A DNA stretch of 64,000 nt. Source: Hypomyces perniciosus (Eukaryota; Ascomycota; Sordariomycetes; Hypocreales; Hypocreaceae). The stretch is taken from positions 4,711,948 to 4,775,947 of the forward strand of contig SPDT01000004.1 of the NCBI GenBank assembly GCA_008477525.1, read 5' to 3'. A program made the translations under genes and the position numbers. Positions within the stretch are counted from its first letter, which is position 1. Every line of letters begins with the position of its first letter. The notes under the pieces are model-generated. The model made no database searches, was not told the origin of the DNA, and saw only the letters and a list, made by a program, of their open reading frames with translations. Positions 10,901 through 22,200 of the stretch are shown piece after piece.

Positions 10901-13900
10901 CTATTAAAGGGTACTGTATCTGTTTTAATATCTCTTTTTACTTATTAACTATATATAGTCCGCGAAAAGTCTTTAAAGTACTTATATTACTGTATCTAGG
11001 TTTTTTTTAGATAAGTTAATTGTATTTACCTTTAGGAGGAGCTAGGTATATATATATATTAGCTGGCTAAATTCCTATAGGCTTTTAAAAAGGCTATATT
11101 TCTTTCCTGCACTAGCTGTCAGTTTAGTAGGGCTTAAAAGTATAGTAGTAACTATATAGTAGTCTAAGCCTATATCTAGGTTCTTTATAATGGTTGTTAA
11201 TATAGGGCAGTTAGAGAAGATAAGGTCGATATACTTTCCGGAATCCCTTATAAGGGTATCTATAAAAGCGGGGATTAGGTTATGTTTATCCGCCTATTTA
11301 GCTAGTCTATTGCCTATAGTATCCAGGGCTTAGCCTAACTACTATATCCAGTATAATGCATTAAAGTCTTTTATAATAATTAAGTTTAAGGGGGGCTAAC
11401 CCTACCTTTTAAAGGTTTTTATTATAGTATTAAAGGAAACCTTATAGTAGATATTAATAATAATATAGTTTATTAGGGGTAACTAATATACCCAACGCAC
11501 CCGCTTTTTTTCTTTTAGCTTACCCGAGAAAGGTTAGCTGCTTATTTAAGCAGCTACTGGATTAAGAAAGTATAGGAGTATAAAGATATATAGATAGACC
11601 TAGTTTAATAAAAAGTAACCTTCTTCCCCCTGTAATATATAACCCTACCTATAAGAATATAGCCGCTAAGGCGTATAAAGGTAACTGTTAATTGCTTTTA
11701 GCTGCTAGTATTATAATTAAATAATCTGCAGTATCTTTTAATCCTTATATTACTTAATCGCTACTTTATAGTTCTATTAGGAGCGCGGTTCCTGCGCTCG
11801 ATACTAGTCGTTATATATAGGTGTATATATATTGTATATATGTTTTGGAGTACTAATTCCCTCTTAACAAAATAGCCGCAGACTTCTACTTAGTAAATGC
11901 AGTTACTTTTTAGTCTTAAAGGTAAAAGTTATTAATATAGTAGATTTAGTGATTTTTTAATATATATAAAGATAAAGGGTCTAGTCTCCCTTTAATTATT
12001 AAATAGATTAAATACTTAAAAGCTAGGGTAAGATTTTATTTATCTTTTAAATAATATAGTATTCTAGTAAATCTATAGCTTTTAGATAAATATAATATTA
12101 AAGCTATTTTCCTAGGCTAGTAAAAGGGCTATATTATAATACTCTCCCCTTTTTCTTATATTAGCTTAAAAGATTTTTAAGCTAAAGTTTTTTTAGCAGT
12201 TTTAATAAGGTTTATTATTTATAGATTAAACTTATAAGGTTTATCTCTTTTAAAGGATTCGTTTAAGGCATTATTTATAAAGTTATTAAAATTAATAACC
12301 TTTATTGCAGAGTAGGCTAGTAAACTTTCCTTTAATAAGCTGTTAAGGATATTTATTAAGTCGATTTTATTTTAAAAGGGCTTTTTTATAGGGGCAGGGG
12401 GTATTATCCTGCTTACAAGGAAAGGTCTTTAAATTTAGGCCTTAAAAGCAGAAGTAATAAAGGATTTAGCTAAAGTAGTTTAAAAAGCTTTTCCTTTAAG
12501 TGCGCTAAGTCTAAGCTTAGGGGTAAAGGGGCTAGGGTTCCTTTTCTAGAATTCCTAAATCTTAAGTTTTTTAATACTCTTAAATTGTTTTTTAATAGTA
12601 TATACTTTTATACTATTTTTAATAATTAGGTATATATAGTAGTTTAAAGTATTAGACTAGTAATATTTAAGGTAATTAGTATATTAGGTAAAGTTATTAT
12701 AGTTTTTATTTTTATTAATATATTAAAAGGCAGGTTTACTGTATTTTTTATATTATATAGTTTTAATATATCTTTAAAGGTTATAAAAGCTAAGGCATTT
12801 ATTATATTAAATTACCTATACTTTTTAGGTTTAATGCTTTATTAAAGCTAAGCAGTTAAATAGTTTAAAGCCTGTTTTAACTTCCTCTTTAAAAGAGATA
12901 AAGTAATGGCAGGTATTAATAGTTTTATTAAAAGGGGCCTTTTAGTAAAAAACTAAAGGTTCCTTAAACCTAACACTCTTTTAAGCTTTAATTAAGATTA
13001 GTGCGTTAATAGGGAAAGTATTTAAAGTATTAATATAATATTTAAAAATACTTTATATAAAAAAACTCCTTTATATATATATTTCTTTAATCTTTAGGCC
13101 ACTAACCTTTATAGTTAAGCTTAAAGTAAGGATTTTCTGTCTAGTTTTTTTATTATTAATTTTTAATGCAAAGCTTAACTTTACCTCTTAAAAGTAAATA
13201 ATATCTTTATTTTTAAATTTTCTAATTTTAATAATTTCTTGCCTAGCCCTAATAGCAGTAATTTTCCTTTAGTTATAGTCTAAAGCGACTTAAAGGAAGA
13301 TCTTATTATTAGGTTTTTTAAAAGTTATATTTTATTTAATTAAGTTATTTTTTATAATAGGGGCTAGCTTTTTATTATTTTATAAAGTAAATTTATTTTC
13401 TTTTCCTATTAAAAGATTTTTATTTATACCTTTAACTGCAATTATAGCTTATATAACTTGCTTTAAACTATTAATCGCTAGCAGGGCGCTTAAGTCAGTT
13501 TAAGTTAAAGGGTAGGGTTTAGTTTATTATTGCTTATTATTTTAATAGGTCTTTTTATTAACTAGCTGTATAGTTATTAGTTAAGTTAAAGGGGGATTCC
13601 TGCTTAACTTTTTAAGGTTTGTAAGGGCCTTTAAAGAAAGGAGGCCTTTAAGCGCATTAATAAGCGCCTTACTTATTTATAGGGCAGTTAAAAAATAGTG
13701 TTTTTTTTAATATTTAGCTAAATAGTTATTAATAGTTTAGGCTATTAAAAATAAAACTTTTTATTTAGCTTTTTAAATTATATTAATTTCTTTAATCTGC
13801 GCAAAGATTTTATAAGCTGCAGTAAACTGCTTACTGTTATTAAAGGTCAGTATTTCCTTTAACCTACTTTAAAAAGAGGAAAAAAAGCCTTTTTAAATCC

Positions 13901-14278
13901 TTTTTAAAAAGAGAGAGCTACTAGGTTTTATATTAAAGCCGAAATTAAATTTAGGGATATTAATTCTAATGCGTTTATTATTAATGCAGCGTTTTTTAGG
14001 CGTAAGCGGGAGGACTATAGTCCCTTTTTATCCTGGAAGTAAAAGAGTACCCTCTTTCTTAAGTCGCTAAATTACTGCCCGCCTAGTAGCAGTAAGGTTT
14101 AGTTATCCCTAGTTCGCTTAAAGTCTAATAGCACTCGCTATCTTTCTTTAAATGCCTAAGAGGGGCAAGGGAGCGTTATTAAGTTTATTTTTCTTAATAG
14201 CTAGTCAAGAGGTTGTGAATTTTGGTGAGTAGGCACCTAAAAGGTGGGGTACCTGTAGGTGTAGGAGGGAAGCTTGTC
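7953..14278 (-). mobile_element. LINE 1: Tad-like non-LTR retrotransposon, RIP-degraded, inserted in the MFS gene
   Basis: The element reads on the minus strand from 14278 (5' end) to 7953 (3' end) and ends in an AAAC-rich tail (minus-strand repeats of AAAC at about 7955-7980). It carries a degenerate ORF1 (about 14150-12500), an APE-type endonuclease and a reverse transcriptase. The endonuclease is visible on minus at about 11390-11200 as KDFNALYWI (from GDFNA), GNRLAK and SGKYIDLIFSNCPI. The polymerase motif is at about 9830-9810 as MYINNIAIF, so the usual YVDD Asp pair has become Asn-Asn, as RIP of GAC/GAT would give. Frames are broken mainly by TAA/TAG. A 399-bp solo LTR sits inside (11471-11869). 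The last 80 bp of the 5' end are the least mutated. LINE 2 and LINE 3 in this window are relatives. It is surely inactive. Confidence 0.85.
11471..11869. repeat. Solo LTR D, copy 1, inside LINE 1
   Basis: This 399-bp block is nearly the same as 27572-27973 and begins TATTAGGGGTAAC (the other copy begins TGTTGGGGGTAAC) and ends CTTAACA. Both contain the same internal GTATATATATTGTATATAT segment, broken here only by one change. No internal retroelement region is attached on either side, so it is a solo LTR or a short non-autonomous repeat. The flanking duplication may be ATAG if the ends extend by two bases. The LINE sequence resumes on both sides. Confidence 0.7.
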
Positions 14279-14285
14279 ACTGCTT
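14279..14285. repeat. LINE target-site duplication, right copy (ACTGCTT)
   Basis: This is an exact match to 7946-7952. On the minus strand it is AAGCAGT and lies in the MFS frame directly after the codons for SESE. Confidence 0.85.
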
Positions 14286-14705
14286 CAGACTCAGAGAACC
14301 TAATCAAACCTGGTGTGAGCAGAGGCTTCGGATTAGCCGGTGATCCGGGGAGGAACATCAGAAGCATAACGGAGACTGAGATGGCGAAAAGTCCTTCAGC
14401 TATTCCGACACGATACAATGAGTTAGCTTCTTGGTAACCACGAGTCCTCAGACATACATGTGCCGCGGATGATGTGGGCATAATCATGTCTTACGTAGAA
14501 AGAGCCATTGCCATCCTCGAAGGCCTTGATGTCCATCCAACTGCAAGACACCTGAAGCAAGAAGAGGACTAATGGCATTTCCACCAAACATGCCAAAAAA
14601 GAATATGGCTGTCCTCTTTGCTAACTCCCGGTTTGTGTACCAAGTTGACAACTTATAACAAGCTCCAGGGATGTAGCCCGCCTCAGAAAACCCAAGCAGT
14701 AGTCT
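14279..14705 (-). pseudogene. MFS transporter, 5' part of the split gene, N-terminus missing
   Basis: Minus-strand exons are about 14703-14495 and 14399-14279, separated by a 95-bp intron (14494-14400, GTAAGA, branch-like GCTAAC, TAG). The first exon reads LLLGFSEAGYIPGACY, STWYTNRELAKR, AIFFFGMFGGNAISPLL and GLRGWQWLFL, i.e. helices 3-5 of an allantoate-permease-type MFS protein. The second reads EGLFAISVSVMLLMFLPGSP and RFSESEA, then meets the LINE. Upstream of LLLGF the frame hits TGA at 14708-14706 and the sequence turns into the flavin monooxygenase gene, so about the first 130 residues (helices 1-3) are absent. An AG at 14705-14704 could be a splice acceptor, but no upstream MFS exon is visible. 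The gene therefore carries two lesions, the LINE and this junction. Confidence 0.8.
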
Positions 14706-14747
14706 TCATTGCTCGCGCCGAGGGGAAAAGAATTGAACGGGAGACGA

Positions 14748-16166
14748 ATGATGCTGATGTTTGGCGCTGTTTCTACTTATGTTAGGATAGGCGACTCGTC
14801 CCGACCTCCTACGCTATCCAATTTCGCTTCATTAGCCACGCGTGCAACTGACCCTCCGCTATCTATTCCAGACACACTCCCAGCACAAAAGCCCAAGCTT
14901 GAACAGCCTCGTTTTGTCGAGTCCTCTGTGTATCCTTACCTAGAGACCAACATCGACTTCCTACCCATGCAGTTGAGCCAGGAACCAATCTCGGAAGAGC
15001 GAAGCGAGCTGTCGATTTCAAACCATGATCCCGACACACCGTTCCGCAAATGGGATGTGATACAGAGGTATATCCAGGGTCTTGTTGATCGGAGAGGCTA
15101 TGGCGACCTGGTTTCTTACAACACCACAGTGGGGAAGGTGGAAAAGGTCGGTACAGAATGGAAAATCATTCTTCGAAAAGATGGGGAGCAGAGTGATTAC
15201 TGGTGGGTTGAGTGGTTTGACGCCGTTGTTGTTGCAAGTGGACACTTCTGGGTACCTTACGTCCCCCCAATAGAAGGCTTGGAAGACTTTGAGAAGACAA
15301 GGCCGGGTAGTGTGATTCATAGCAAACATTTCCGCGGTCATGAGCCATTTGCAGACAAGGTAAGCAGTAGTTGACCAACTCCATCCTGGGTTGTTGTGTG
15401 GAATACATCTAACACTTTCGTGTCGTAGCGTGTTGTTATCGTCGGGGCATCTGTCTCTGGAGCGGATATTGCATTCGACCTCGTCGATACCGCAAAATCG
15501 CCTGTTCATGCTATCACAATCGGACACAGCGTCAATGGATACTTTGGAGGCGAGGCATTCAACCACCCCAGGATACTGAACCACCCTTCGATTACGTGTG
15601 TCTCGGACAGAACTGTTCACTTGGTCGATGGTAGTTACATTGCGGATGTTGACTACATTATATTCGGCACTGGTTACAGCTGGTCTCTTCCCTTTCTTCC
15701 TCAGGTCCCTGTCCGCAACAACCGTATCCCAGAATTGTACCAGCATGTCGTCTGGCACAAGGACCCGACATTACTTTTTGTTGGTGCTGTGGCCGCTGGG
15801 TTGACTGTCAAAGTGTTTGAATGGCAGGCTGTTCTTGCGGCACGCCTCCTCGCAGGACGGGCGACGCTGCCGCCTGTAGAAGAGATGCGGAGATGGGAAG
15901 CTGAAAGAATCAAGGCGCGTGGTGATGGTGTCAAATTCACCCTCATTTCCCCTGATTTTGAGGACTATTTTGAGACGATAAGGGGTCTCGCTGGGGAGGG
16001 AGAAGAAGGGAAGGGACGCAAGCTACCCCAGTTCCGCAGGGAGTGGGTGCGGGCATTCCTCGATGGCTATGAGCGCCGCAAGGCGATGTGGAGGCGACTC
16101 AACGCAAAAGCCCAGGCAGAGCTAGCGGCGACGGAGGTAGTTAATCGACAAAAGGGGAGGCTATAA
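14748..16166 (+). CDS. Flavin-containing monooxygenase (FMO-like), N-terminus probably lost
   Basis: Exons are 14748-15359 and 15429-16166 with a 69-bp intron (GTAAGC...TAG), giving 449 residues from the first in-frame ATG. Motifs include VYPYLETNIDFLPMQL, RKWDVIQRYIQGLV, WFDAVVVASGHFWVPYVP, an FMO-signature-like HSKHFRG, the NADP-binding Rossmann GASVSG (about residues 210-215) and FGTGY (about 284). Family enzymes use FAD, NADPH and O2 to oxidise N or S atoms or ketones. What is missing is the N-terminal FAD-binding GxGxxG strand and the GGTW segment, normally 60-80 residues upstream of VYPYLETN. The sequence there instead becomes MFS coding DNA on the other strand. A frameshifted remnant may persist in 14702-14770. 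Without the FAD fold the product should be inactive, so it is likely a truncated gene despite an otherwise clean frame with no stop. Confidence 0.8.
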
Positions 16167-17288
16167 AACATGTCCTCTTGCAGTCAACTCTAGCCATGGA
16201 TAATAATGCTGATGGTTGCCGTGGTGGTATTAGTACGCTACATGGATAGAAGCAGCGGTAGATTTGTTAGTGTTGCAATTGACTACTATTTAAAAGGGAC
16301 AAAAGGCAACACAGTCATCTCTTTGTTCAAAGATATATATGGTTGACGAATGGCTAGGGCTTATTTCGCTTATCGGAGTTTGGGAAGCTCAGGTGACGTT
16401 AGTAGAGCGGATGTTGTTAACGTAAACTCTTCACCGACTATGGCAGGTTTTGCAGTTAATAGTAGTAGCATGCATTCCCCCATTCGCATTCAACTGTCCA
16501 CGAGTTAAGCTAAGAGCATTCCATTCCCCTACCTACTAAAGAATATCATGAATATCGCAACAAAAGGCATTATAGACTCCCCTAATACTACCGTTACCGT
16601 TATTGCAGCTAAGAAGTGTAATAGTAGAAGAAGGGAAGGAAGGAACAGAGAAAATGCACAATATCGATTTGTGGAATTCGATAGATATAGAAGCTGAGTA
16701 CTATAAATGTGATGGAGAAGAATAATATAATCATATATATGTACTTTGTTCTTTCTGCTACGTCTTTTCACAAACATCAAACAGTGAGACAGCCAAACCA
16801 CCAGTATGTTTGGCAGCAGTTTCGATTTTATGGAATTTTTCATACCAGCGCTCACTACAATCCACTAAAGATCACTTAGACCGTTCCTCGTTCGGTTCGT
16901 CCTCTTGGCCGACCTTCTCCCTGTGCTGGCGGAGTATGATACAACAATATGACATCCTTGCCGCATCCTACGGGCTATTCTCTTCGTGATGATGTGTCCC
17001 TATATTTTAGTCTCACTACCGATTCAGCTTGGGACTCCCAGGCAGTGAATTAATACAAGTAAAAGGGTGCGTCGGCATACAACGCAACACGGAGTAACTG
17101 GATTGAAAATTGTCAAAGGTAGCTCCCATCTAGGGTACATGTTCACCGCTCATGCCGCTTCAATAAGTACTATCTATCATTCTACTCTCGGGGCACTACC
17201 TATTTATGTAACATCAAACCAGCCCCCATTGACTTTGAACATAATGATAATGATAATGATAATGATATCCCATTAACGTCCTAGGGCA
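16167..17288. other. Non-coding flank of ordinary composition
   Basis: No gene recognised. It has scattered short frames only, an AT-rich stretch at 16680-16760 and a small microsatellite at 17241-17267. It ends where the RIP-like composition begins, near 17289. Confidence 0.5.
17241..17267. repeat. Microsatellite (AATGAT)n
   Basis: About four and a half copies of a 6-bp unit, AATGAT. It produces a false Ile-Met repeat in translation. Confidence 0.85.
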
Positions 17289-17688
17289 TAAGAAGCCACT
17301 AATCCCAGTAAGGGAAAAGGATATGCTATACTAGGTCTAACTACAGTATTACTAATAAATATACAAGCTCCCCTATATAGAATTTTATTGCGTTAAAGGG
17401 TATAGTCTTTTAGCTCTACTCCCGTTAATAGGTTAAAGAGATATAAGAGTCTCGCGTAATATATTAGGTGACTTAGGTTAACTCTGGCCTAGTAGGCTAG
17501 CCCTAGTCGATTTATAAGCGACTTAATAGTAAGCCGCAAGTAAATCCTTTAATGGGATAAAGTAGTAATAAAGGAAAGAATTAAATGATTAAAGTTATAA
17601 AATTAAAGTTAAATAAAGTTGGATTTTTTAGTGGTATAGGTATATTTTATTAAAAAAGCTAAAAGCCTAAGCTATTTAAAGGAAAAGG
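17289..17688. mobile_element. Unassigned repeat DNA into which Copia A inserted, left flank
   Basis: TA-rich sequence with moderate RIP character and no protein motif recognised. It ends with AAAGG at 17684-17688, which is repeated at 32356-32360 on the far side of Copia A. This sequence and 32361-33476 were therefore once contiguous. Confidence 0.4.
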
Positions 17689-17966
17689 TGTAGCGGAGCG
17701 CGGCACAGCTATATAGAGTATAGAGAGATAGGAAACAAAGCTTGATTTTATAAAAGAGAATATACTATAGTGGCCTCGCTATATATATATATAGTTAATA
17801 TAAAGAAGAAGCTATATATAGGCGCTTTATAAGCGCCTGCATAGTCTAATATATCGCTTATACGATATATATATCAGCTTGTATCTGCTGACAAAGCAGA
17901 TAAAAGCTCTTTAGCGCCAGCCCTAGCATTAATAAGCGGTAAGGCCCCAGCCTACTTAACCCAATA
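17689..17966 (-). repeat. Copia A 3' LTR
   Basis: 278 bp, from TGTAGCGG to CCCAATA, and the same length as the partner at 32078-32355. It contains the palindromic stretch GGCGCTTTATAAGCGCC. Confidence 0.85.
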
Positions 17967-17970
17967 TACC

Positions 17971-18132
17971 TGTCACGGCACCAAACCTGCCCTCTAATGA
18001 CTCATCAGCATCACGTGCGTCCTTACGTAATGACTTGGTCCTACACCTTCGAACCACATTCTCATAGCTTCTTGCCTTGTTTAAGGCACAATAAAGATAT
18101 TACCTTAACCCGCTGTTCCGTATACCGTGATA
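17971..18132 (+). repeat. Gypsy B1 5' LTR
   Basis: 162 bp, starting TGTCACGGCACC and ending CCGTGATA. It is the least mutated of the four LTRs of this family in the window. Confidence 0.88.
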
Positions 18133-18622
18133 GTTTATGCCTTCCTATAACGACTGCGCCGTTACCCCTAGCCCTTAACCCTGCCTAAAAAGAATTAATA
18201 AAGTCGCTGACAGCCTAGTCGCGATACTATAAAGAGCCCTATATCTTACAGGAAATTCACTAATCCTTAACTGTAGCGAGACCTTAAGTCTAAAAGCCTA
18301 TATCCCTGCAGTAAAGAATATACCCTAGCCTAGCTTGTTAGCCTATACCTAATTCCTTAGCCTGCATTTAACTTAAAAATATTAAAGTAAGAATAGAAGG
18401 TGTAGAAGGGGACCCTAGTTAGAAAGCGAGGCTTGCTAATTACTTCTGCAACTAGCTTTATATCTATATTATCCTAAAAGCTTATAAGAATAATTATAAT
18501 TTAATTTTATAGCTTTAAGCACTAGAATTTAAGTAGTTTTTTAATATTATTTTTAACTACTTTTAGAACTAAAAGTATAACTTTAATATAGCCTTAAAAT
18601 AAAAGGAGTTTAAGAATACTGC

Positions 18623-19202
18623 TGTTAAAAAGGAGGGCTAAAAAGCAAGGATTTCTGTGTAATTGGGTAACCTTCCTATTCTGGCTAGACCCGGAATTAG
18701 GCCCGACGCTAGGACCGAGTTCCGGAGGAACTTTGGTGTAAGTCAGGAAATTTCTGTTATCCTTAACGATAACAATTGAGCTAGGATCGGCTACCCCGCC
18801 TACCCTAGACTCAATACAATGGGCATAATGGCCATTGTGAAAAATCTGACCAAAATGGTTTCCCGTTTGTATGGCCGTGAGTCGATTTGACTGATTTTAC
18901 ATACAAATGAATTTTGCGGAAAATAGGAATGCGGCCACAAACCCAATTCTGCCACCGCACACCTATTATTAGGTCGGAGGACTATTGTAAAAGACAAAGC
19001 TATTGTTTATACAATCACTTCTACACCAGCCGCACATCACTAGATATTCTATAGCTTTCTAGCTATTAGTTCAGTTACAATTCAATTGTTCATCTATTGT
19101 TAACCTAACTAGACTCTCAGTCGTTTCCTTATTGCTGTATTGTATGCAGCTTCCTAGAAGCCATATATAAATAAGGTTCAGTATAACCTTGTTATTTTAA
19201 CA
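18623..19202. repeat. Solo LTR F, lightly mutated, inside Gypsy B1
   Basis: This 580-bp block starts TGTTAAAA and ends TTTTAACA, so it has the TG...CA termini of an LTR. It is flanked by a perfect 5-bp duplication ACTGC (18618-18622 and 19203-19207). Gypsy B2 has uninterrupted sequence at the equivalent place, which confirms an insertion. A promoter-like CATATATAAATAAGG lies about 40 bp before its right end. Unlike its surroundings it keeps many CA and TG pairs, so it escaped most RIP. No second copy or internal region is in the window. Confidence 0.85.
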
Positions 19203-22200
19203 ACTGCTATTATTGAAAACCTAAAGCTTACTTAATATAAGGTTTAAAGCTAAAGCAATATAATTAATAAGCCTATTAAAGCTAAAAGTAATAATATTTT
19301 AAAGTATTAAACTAATAACTTTAAAGATAAATTTAACGCTAAGGATAAAGATATAAAAACCTATTAGTAAAAGTATATAAACTAGCGTTCTACTATACTA
19401 TATAATATTATAATTAATACTAAATACTTTAATACCTTTTATAAATATATCTTTTATATTAGCAGTTAACTAGATAGTAATACTTATAATTTAATATAAA
19501 AGGCATTTAACTATATTATAATAAAAAAGGATAACTGTATAATATAGGAATAGGGAAGCAGTAAGACTTTTATTAAATTCCTAGACTTATAGTATAAAAC
19601 TCTCGACCTTTCGCAATCTACTGCCTAGGAGTTTAATATCTATTATATAGTAAATAAGCTATTCTAGAACTTTATTACTAAATTCTATAAACTAGCAGCC
19701 TAAGCCAGCAAAATTAATACTTAAAAGGTTAATGCCCTTTACTTTAAAGTATTTAAAGAGATAGCTGCTGCTTTTATTAATAAAAGCGATAAGCCTATAA
19801 GCAAGGATAACTAGTCTGTTTAGAGAACTTTTAGTTAAAAAGTTTATAATAACCTTAAAGAGCAGGCCTATTATACTAAACTTAAAGGCAACTGCAAGTT
19901 TAAAAAGCTAAATAATAATTAAACTCTTTAATAAGCCTTACCTTAAAATAAATTAAACCCTTTAAAGTAAAAAGACGCAGGCAATTTTATACAGTTAAAT
20001 ACTATATCCTTTACCTTATAATGCAAAGAATATTAATGACTTTATAACCTATACTACTACTATAGCGGCTAATATATAGTTAGTAACTATATAGAAAAGC
20101 AGAAAGCTAATATTATAAAACCTTAAACCCTATAAAGATATAGTAGCGGCTTCCTAGAACACGGAATATATTGAGGCAATAGCACTATAGCGCCTTAAGG
20201 CAGGGTATATATCCTAAGCCAGGGAAAAGGTCTACCAGCACTATAAGTTTTTATTCCTTAATTCCTGCAGTACCAGCACTTTTTAACCTAAGGAAATAAC
20301 CTATTATACTACAGGAACCTATTTTTATACTATATTAATAAGACTGGCTTTATTAAAAGATTAGTTACCTTTAGCGATATATTTGCCTATAAAGATATAA
20401 CTTTTAATATAAAAAGGTAGAGAAAAGAGTAGCTTCCTAATAATATTGCATTAAGAAGTGTAATAGAATATCGGAATAGCCTATAAACCTAATACCTTTA
20501 TAAATATAATAGATTATTATTAATAACAGACTATTAATTTTAAATGCTATAGATAGTAAATTACTATTTATCTATACTATATTATTCCTTGTACATTTAC
20601 CAGTAACTATATTAACCTTTATTAATAGTAGCTGCTTAGTATAAGGCTTTATAAACTAGCATTTTCTCTAAAAGTCCTAAATCCTAATAATACAAGTACC
20701 TAAACTAAAAAGCTTTATTTTAGCTAATAGTAAAGTAATAGTATAGTTTATTAACTAGATAATCCTAAATATAGGAATAAAGGAATATAAAGAGCTATAT
20801 ATATTTTTCATTATTAATCTCTTAAATTAAAACCCCTTTATCTTTAAAATGCTATAGCTATAGTAATATAATCTTAATATTAACTGGCCTATATTAATAG
20901 TTACTTTTAATTTACAATATTATTTAATAAATTATTGCCTTTAAACCTATACTACACTAACAATTCCTAGCCTAATAACTATTCTATATAATATTAATAT
21001 CCCAGGCAAACCCTTAAAGTTAATACTTAATATTATTAGCGAGAAATAAAATAATATACTAAAAAGGATAAAAAAGAAAGTTAAAAAGAAAGTCAAGTTC
21101 TAAGCCTATATTAAAAGTATATTAAAAGAAATAATGCTTTAATAAAGAGAAAGGGACCTATATATTAACCTTATACTAATATTAAGGCAAAATCACTACT
21201 GTATTTATTGATTTAATAACTATAAGGGATTAGAGACTAAAGTATATTAATACCTAATAAGCCTATAGTGGTAGCGCTATATAAGCGACCTAACCTAATA
21301 AATATCTAAATATCCGCCACGATATTGTTTATCTAGTTTTATAAAGACCTATCTGCCTAATATATAAGACTAACCTAAATAGACTTAATAGAAAATATAT
21401 AGGAATAGGAATATAAAGTATATTAACTATTAGAGCTTAATAAGGATACTTTTGTAAGTGTATTATAAGGATAAGGCAGTTTTATAGCAGTATAAGTATT
21501 ATTCTTTATAGTTTTCTATAATTTCCTTACGTACTACTATAGCAGAAAGTACCTTTAAAGGATATTAAAGTCTAATATTAACAAGTTTATAGAAGTAAAG
21601 CTAAAACTAATAGAAAGTAATATTTAAAAGAAACTTCCTAACTAGCTATAAAATAAAATTGTCGGCTTCCTTTTATAACTGGCAAACAAGCTTCCCTTTA
21701 AGAGATTATAAGACTATAAAATTAAGCTTTTATTAGGGAAGGAACTACTATATTAAAAGAACCGCTTAATATTATTAAGCGAACTCTGGGTTATAAGAAA
21801 ATAGCTAGATAAGAACCTAGCTAAAGGATTTATTAAAGAATCTAAAGCGAGATATACTGCCCCCTTACTCCTCGCTATAAAACCTAAAGGAGGCATCTGT
21901 ATTTATTAAAACTATTAAAGCTTTAATAATATTATTGTAAAGAATCGCTACCTATTACTGCTAATCCAGGAGATATTAAATGCTTTATATAATACTAGAT
22001 TTTATATTAAGCTGGATATAATAGCTGCCTTTAATAAACTTAAAATTATAGAGGGATATAAATAAAAGATAGCTTTTATAACCTAGTTTAGGCTGTTTAA
22101 AACCCTTATTATACCTTTCAGTCTTTATAATACTTTAGCCTTTTTCTAACACTATATTAACTATACTTTATATAATTTACTTAATAAGATTTATATAGCT

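Noticed and set aside
10789..11010. Hydrophobic 73-codon plus frame
   Set aside because: It lies antisense to the LINE endonuclease/reverse transcriptase and its hydrophobicity comes from TA-rich codons.
15018..15758. 246-codon minus-strand frame
   Set aside because: It is the antisense shadow of the FMO exons, which have clear motifs and matching splice sites on plus.
18623..19202. MITE or hAT-like DNA transposon as the explanation of this insert
   Set aside because: The TG...CA ends, 5-bp duplication and internal TATA-like element fit a solo LTR better, and terminal inverted similarity is limited to about 8 bases.
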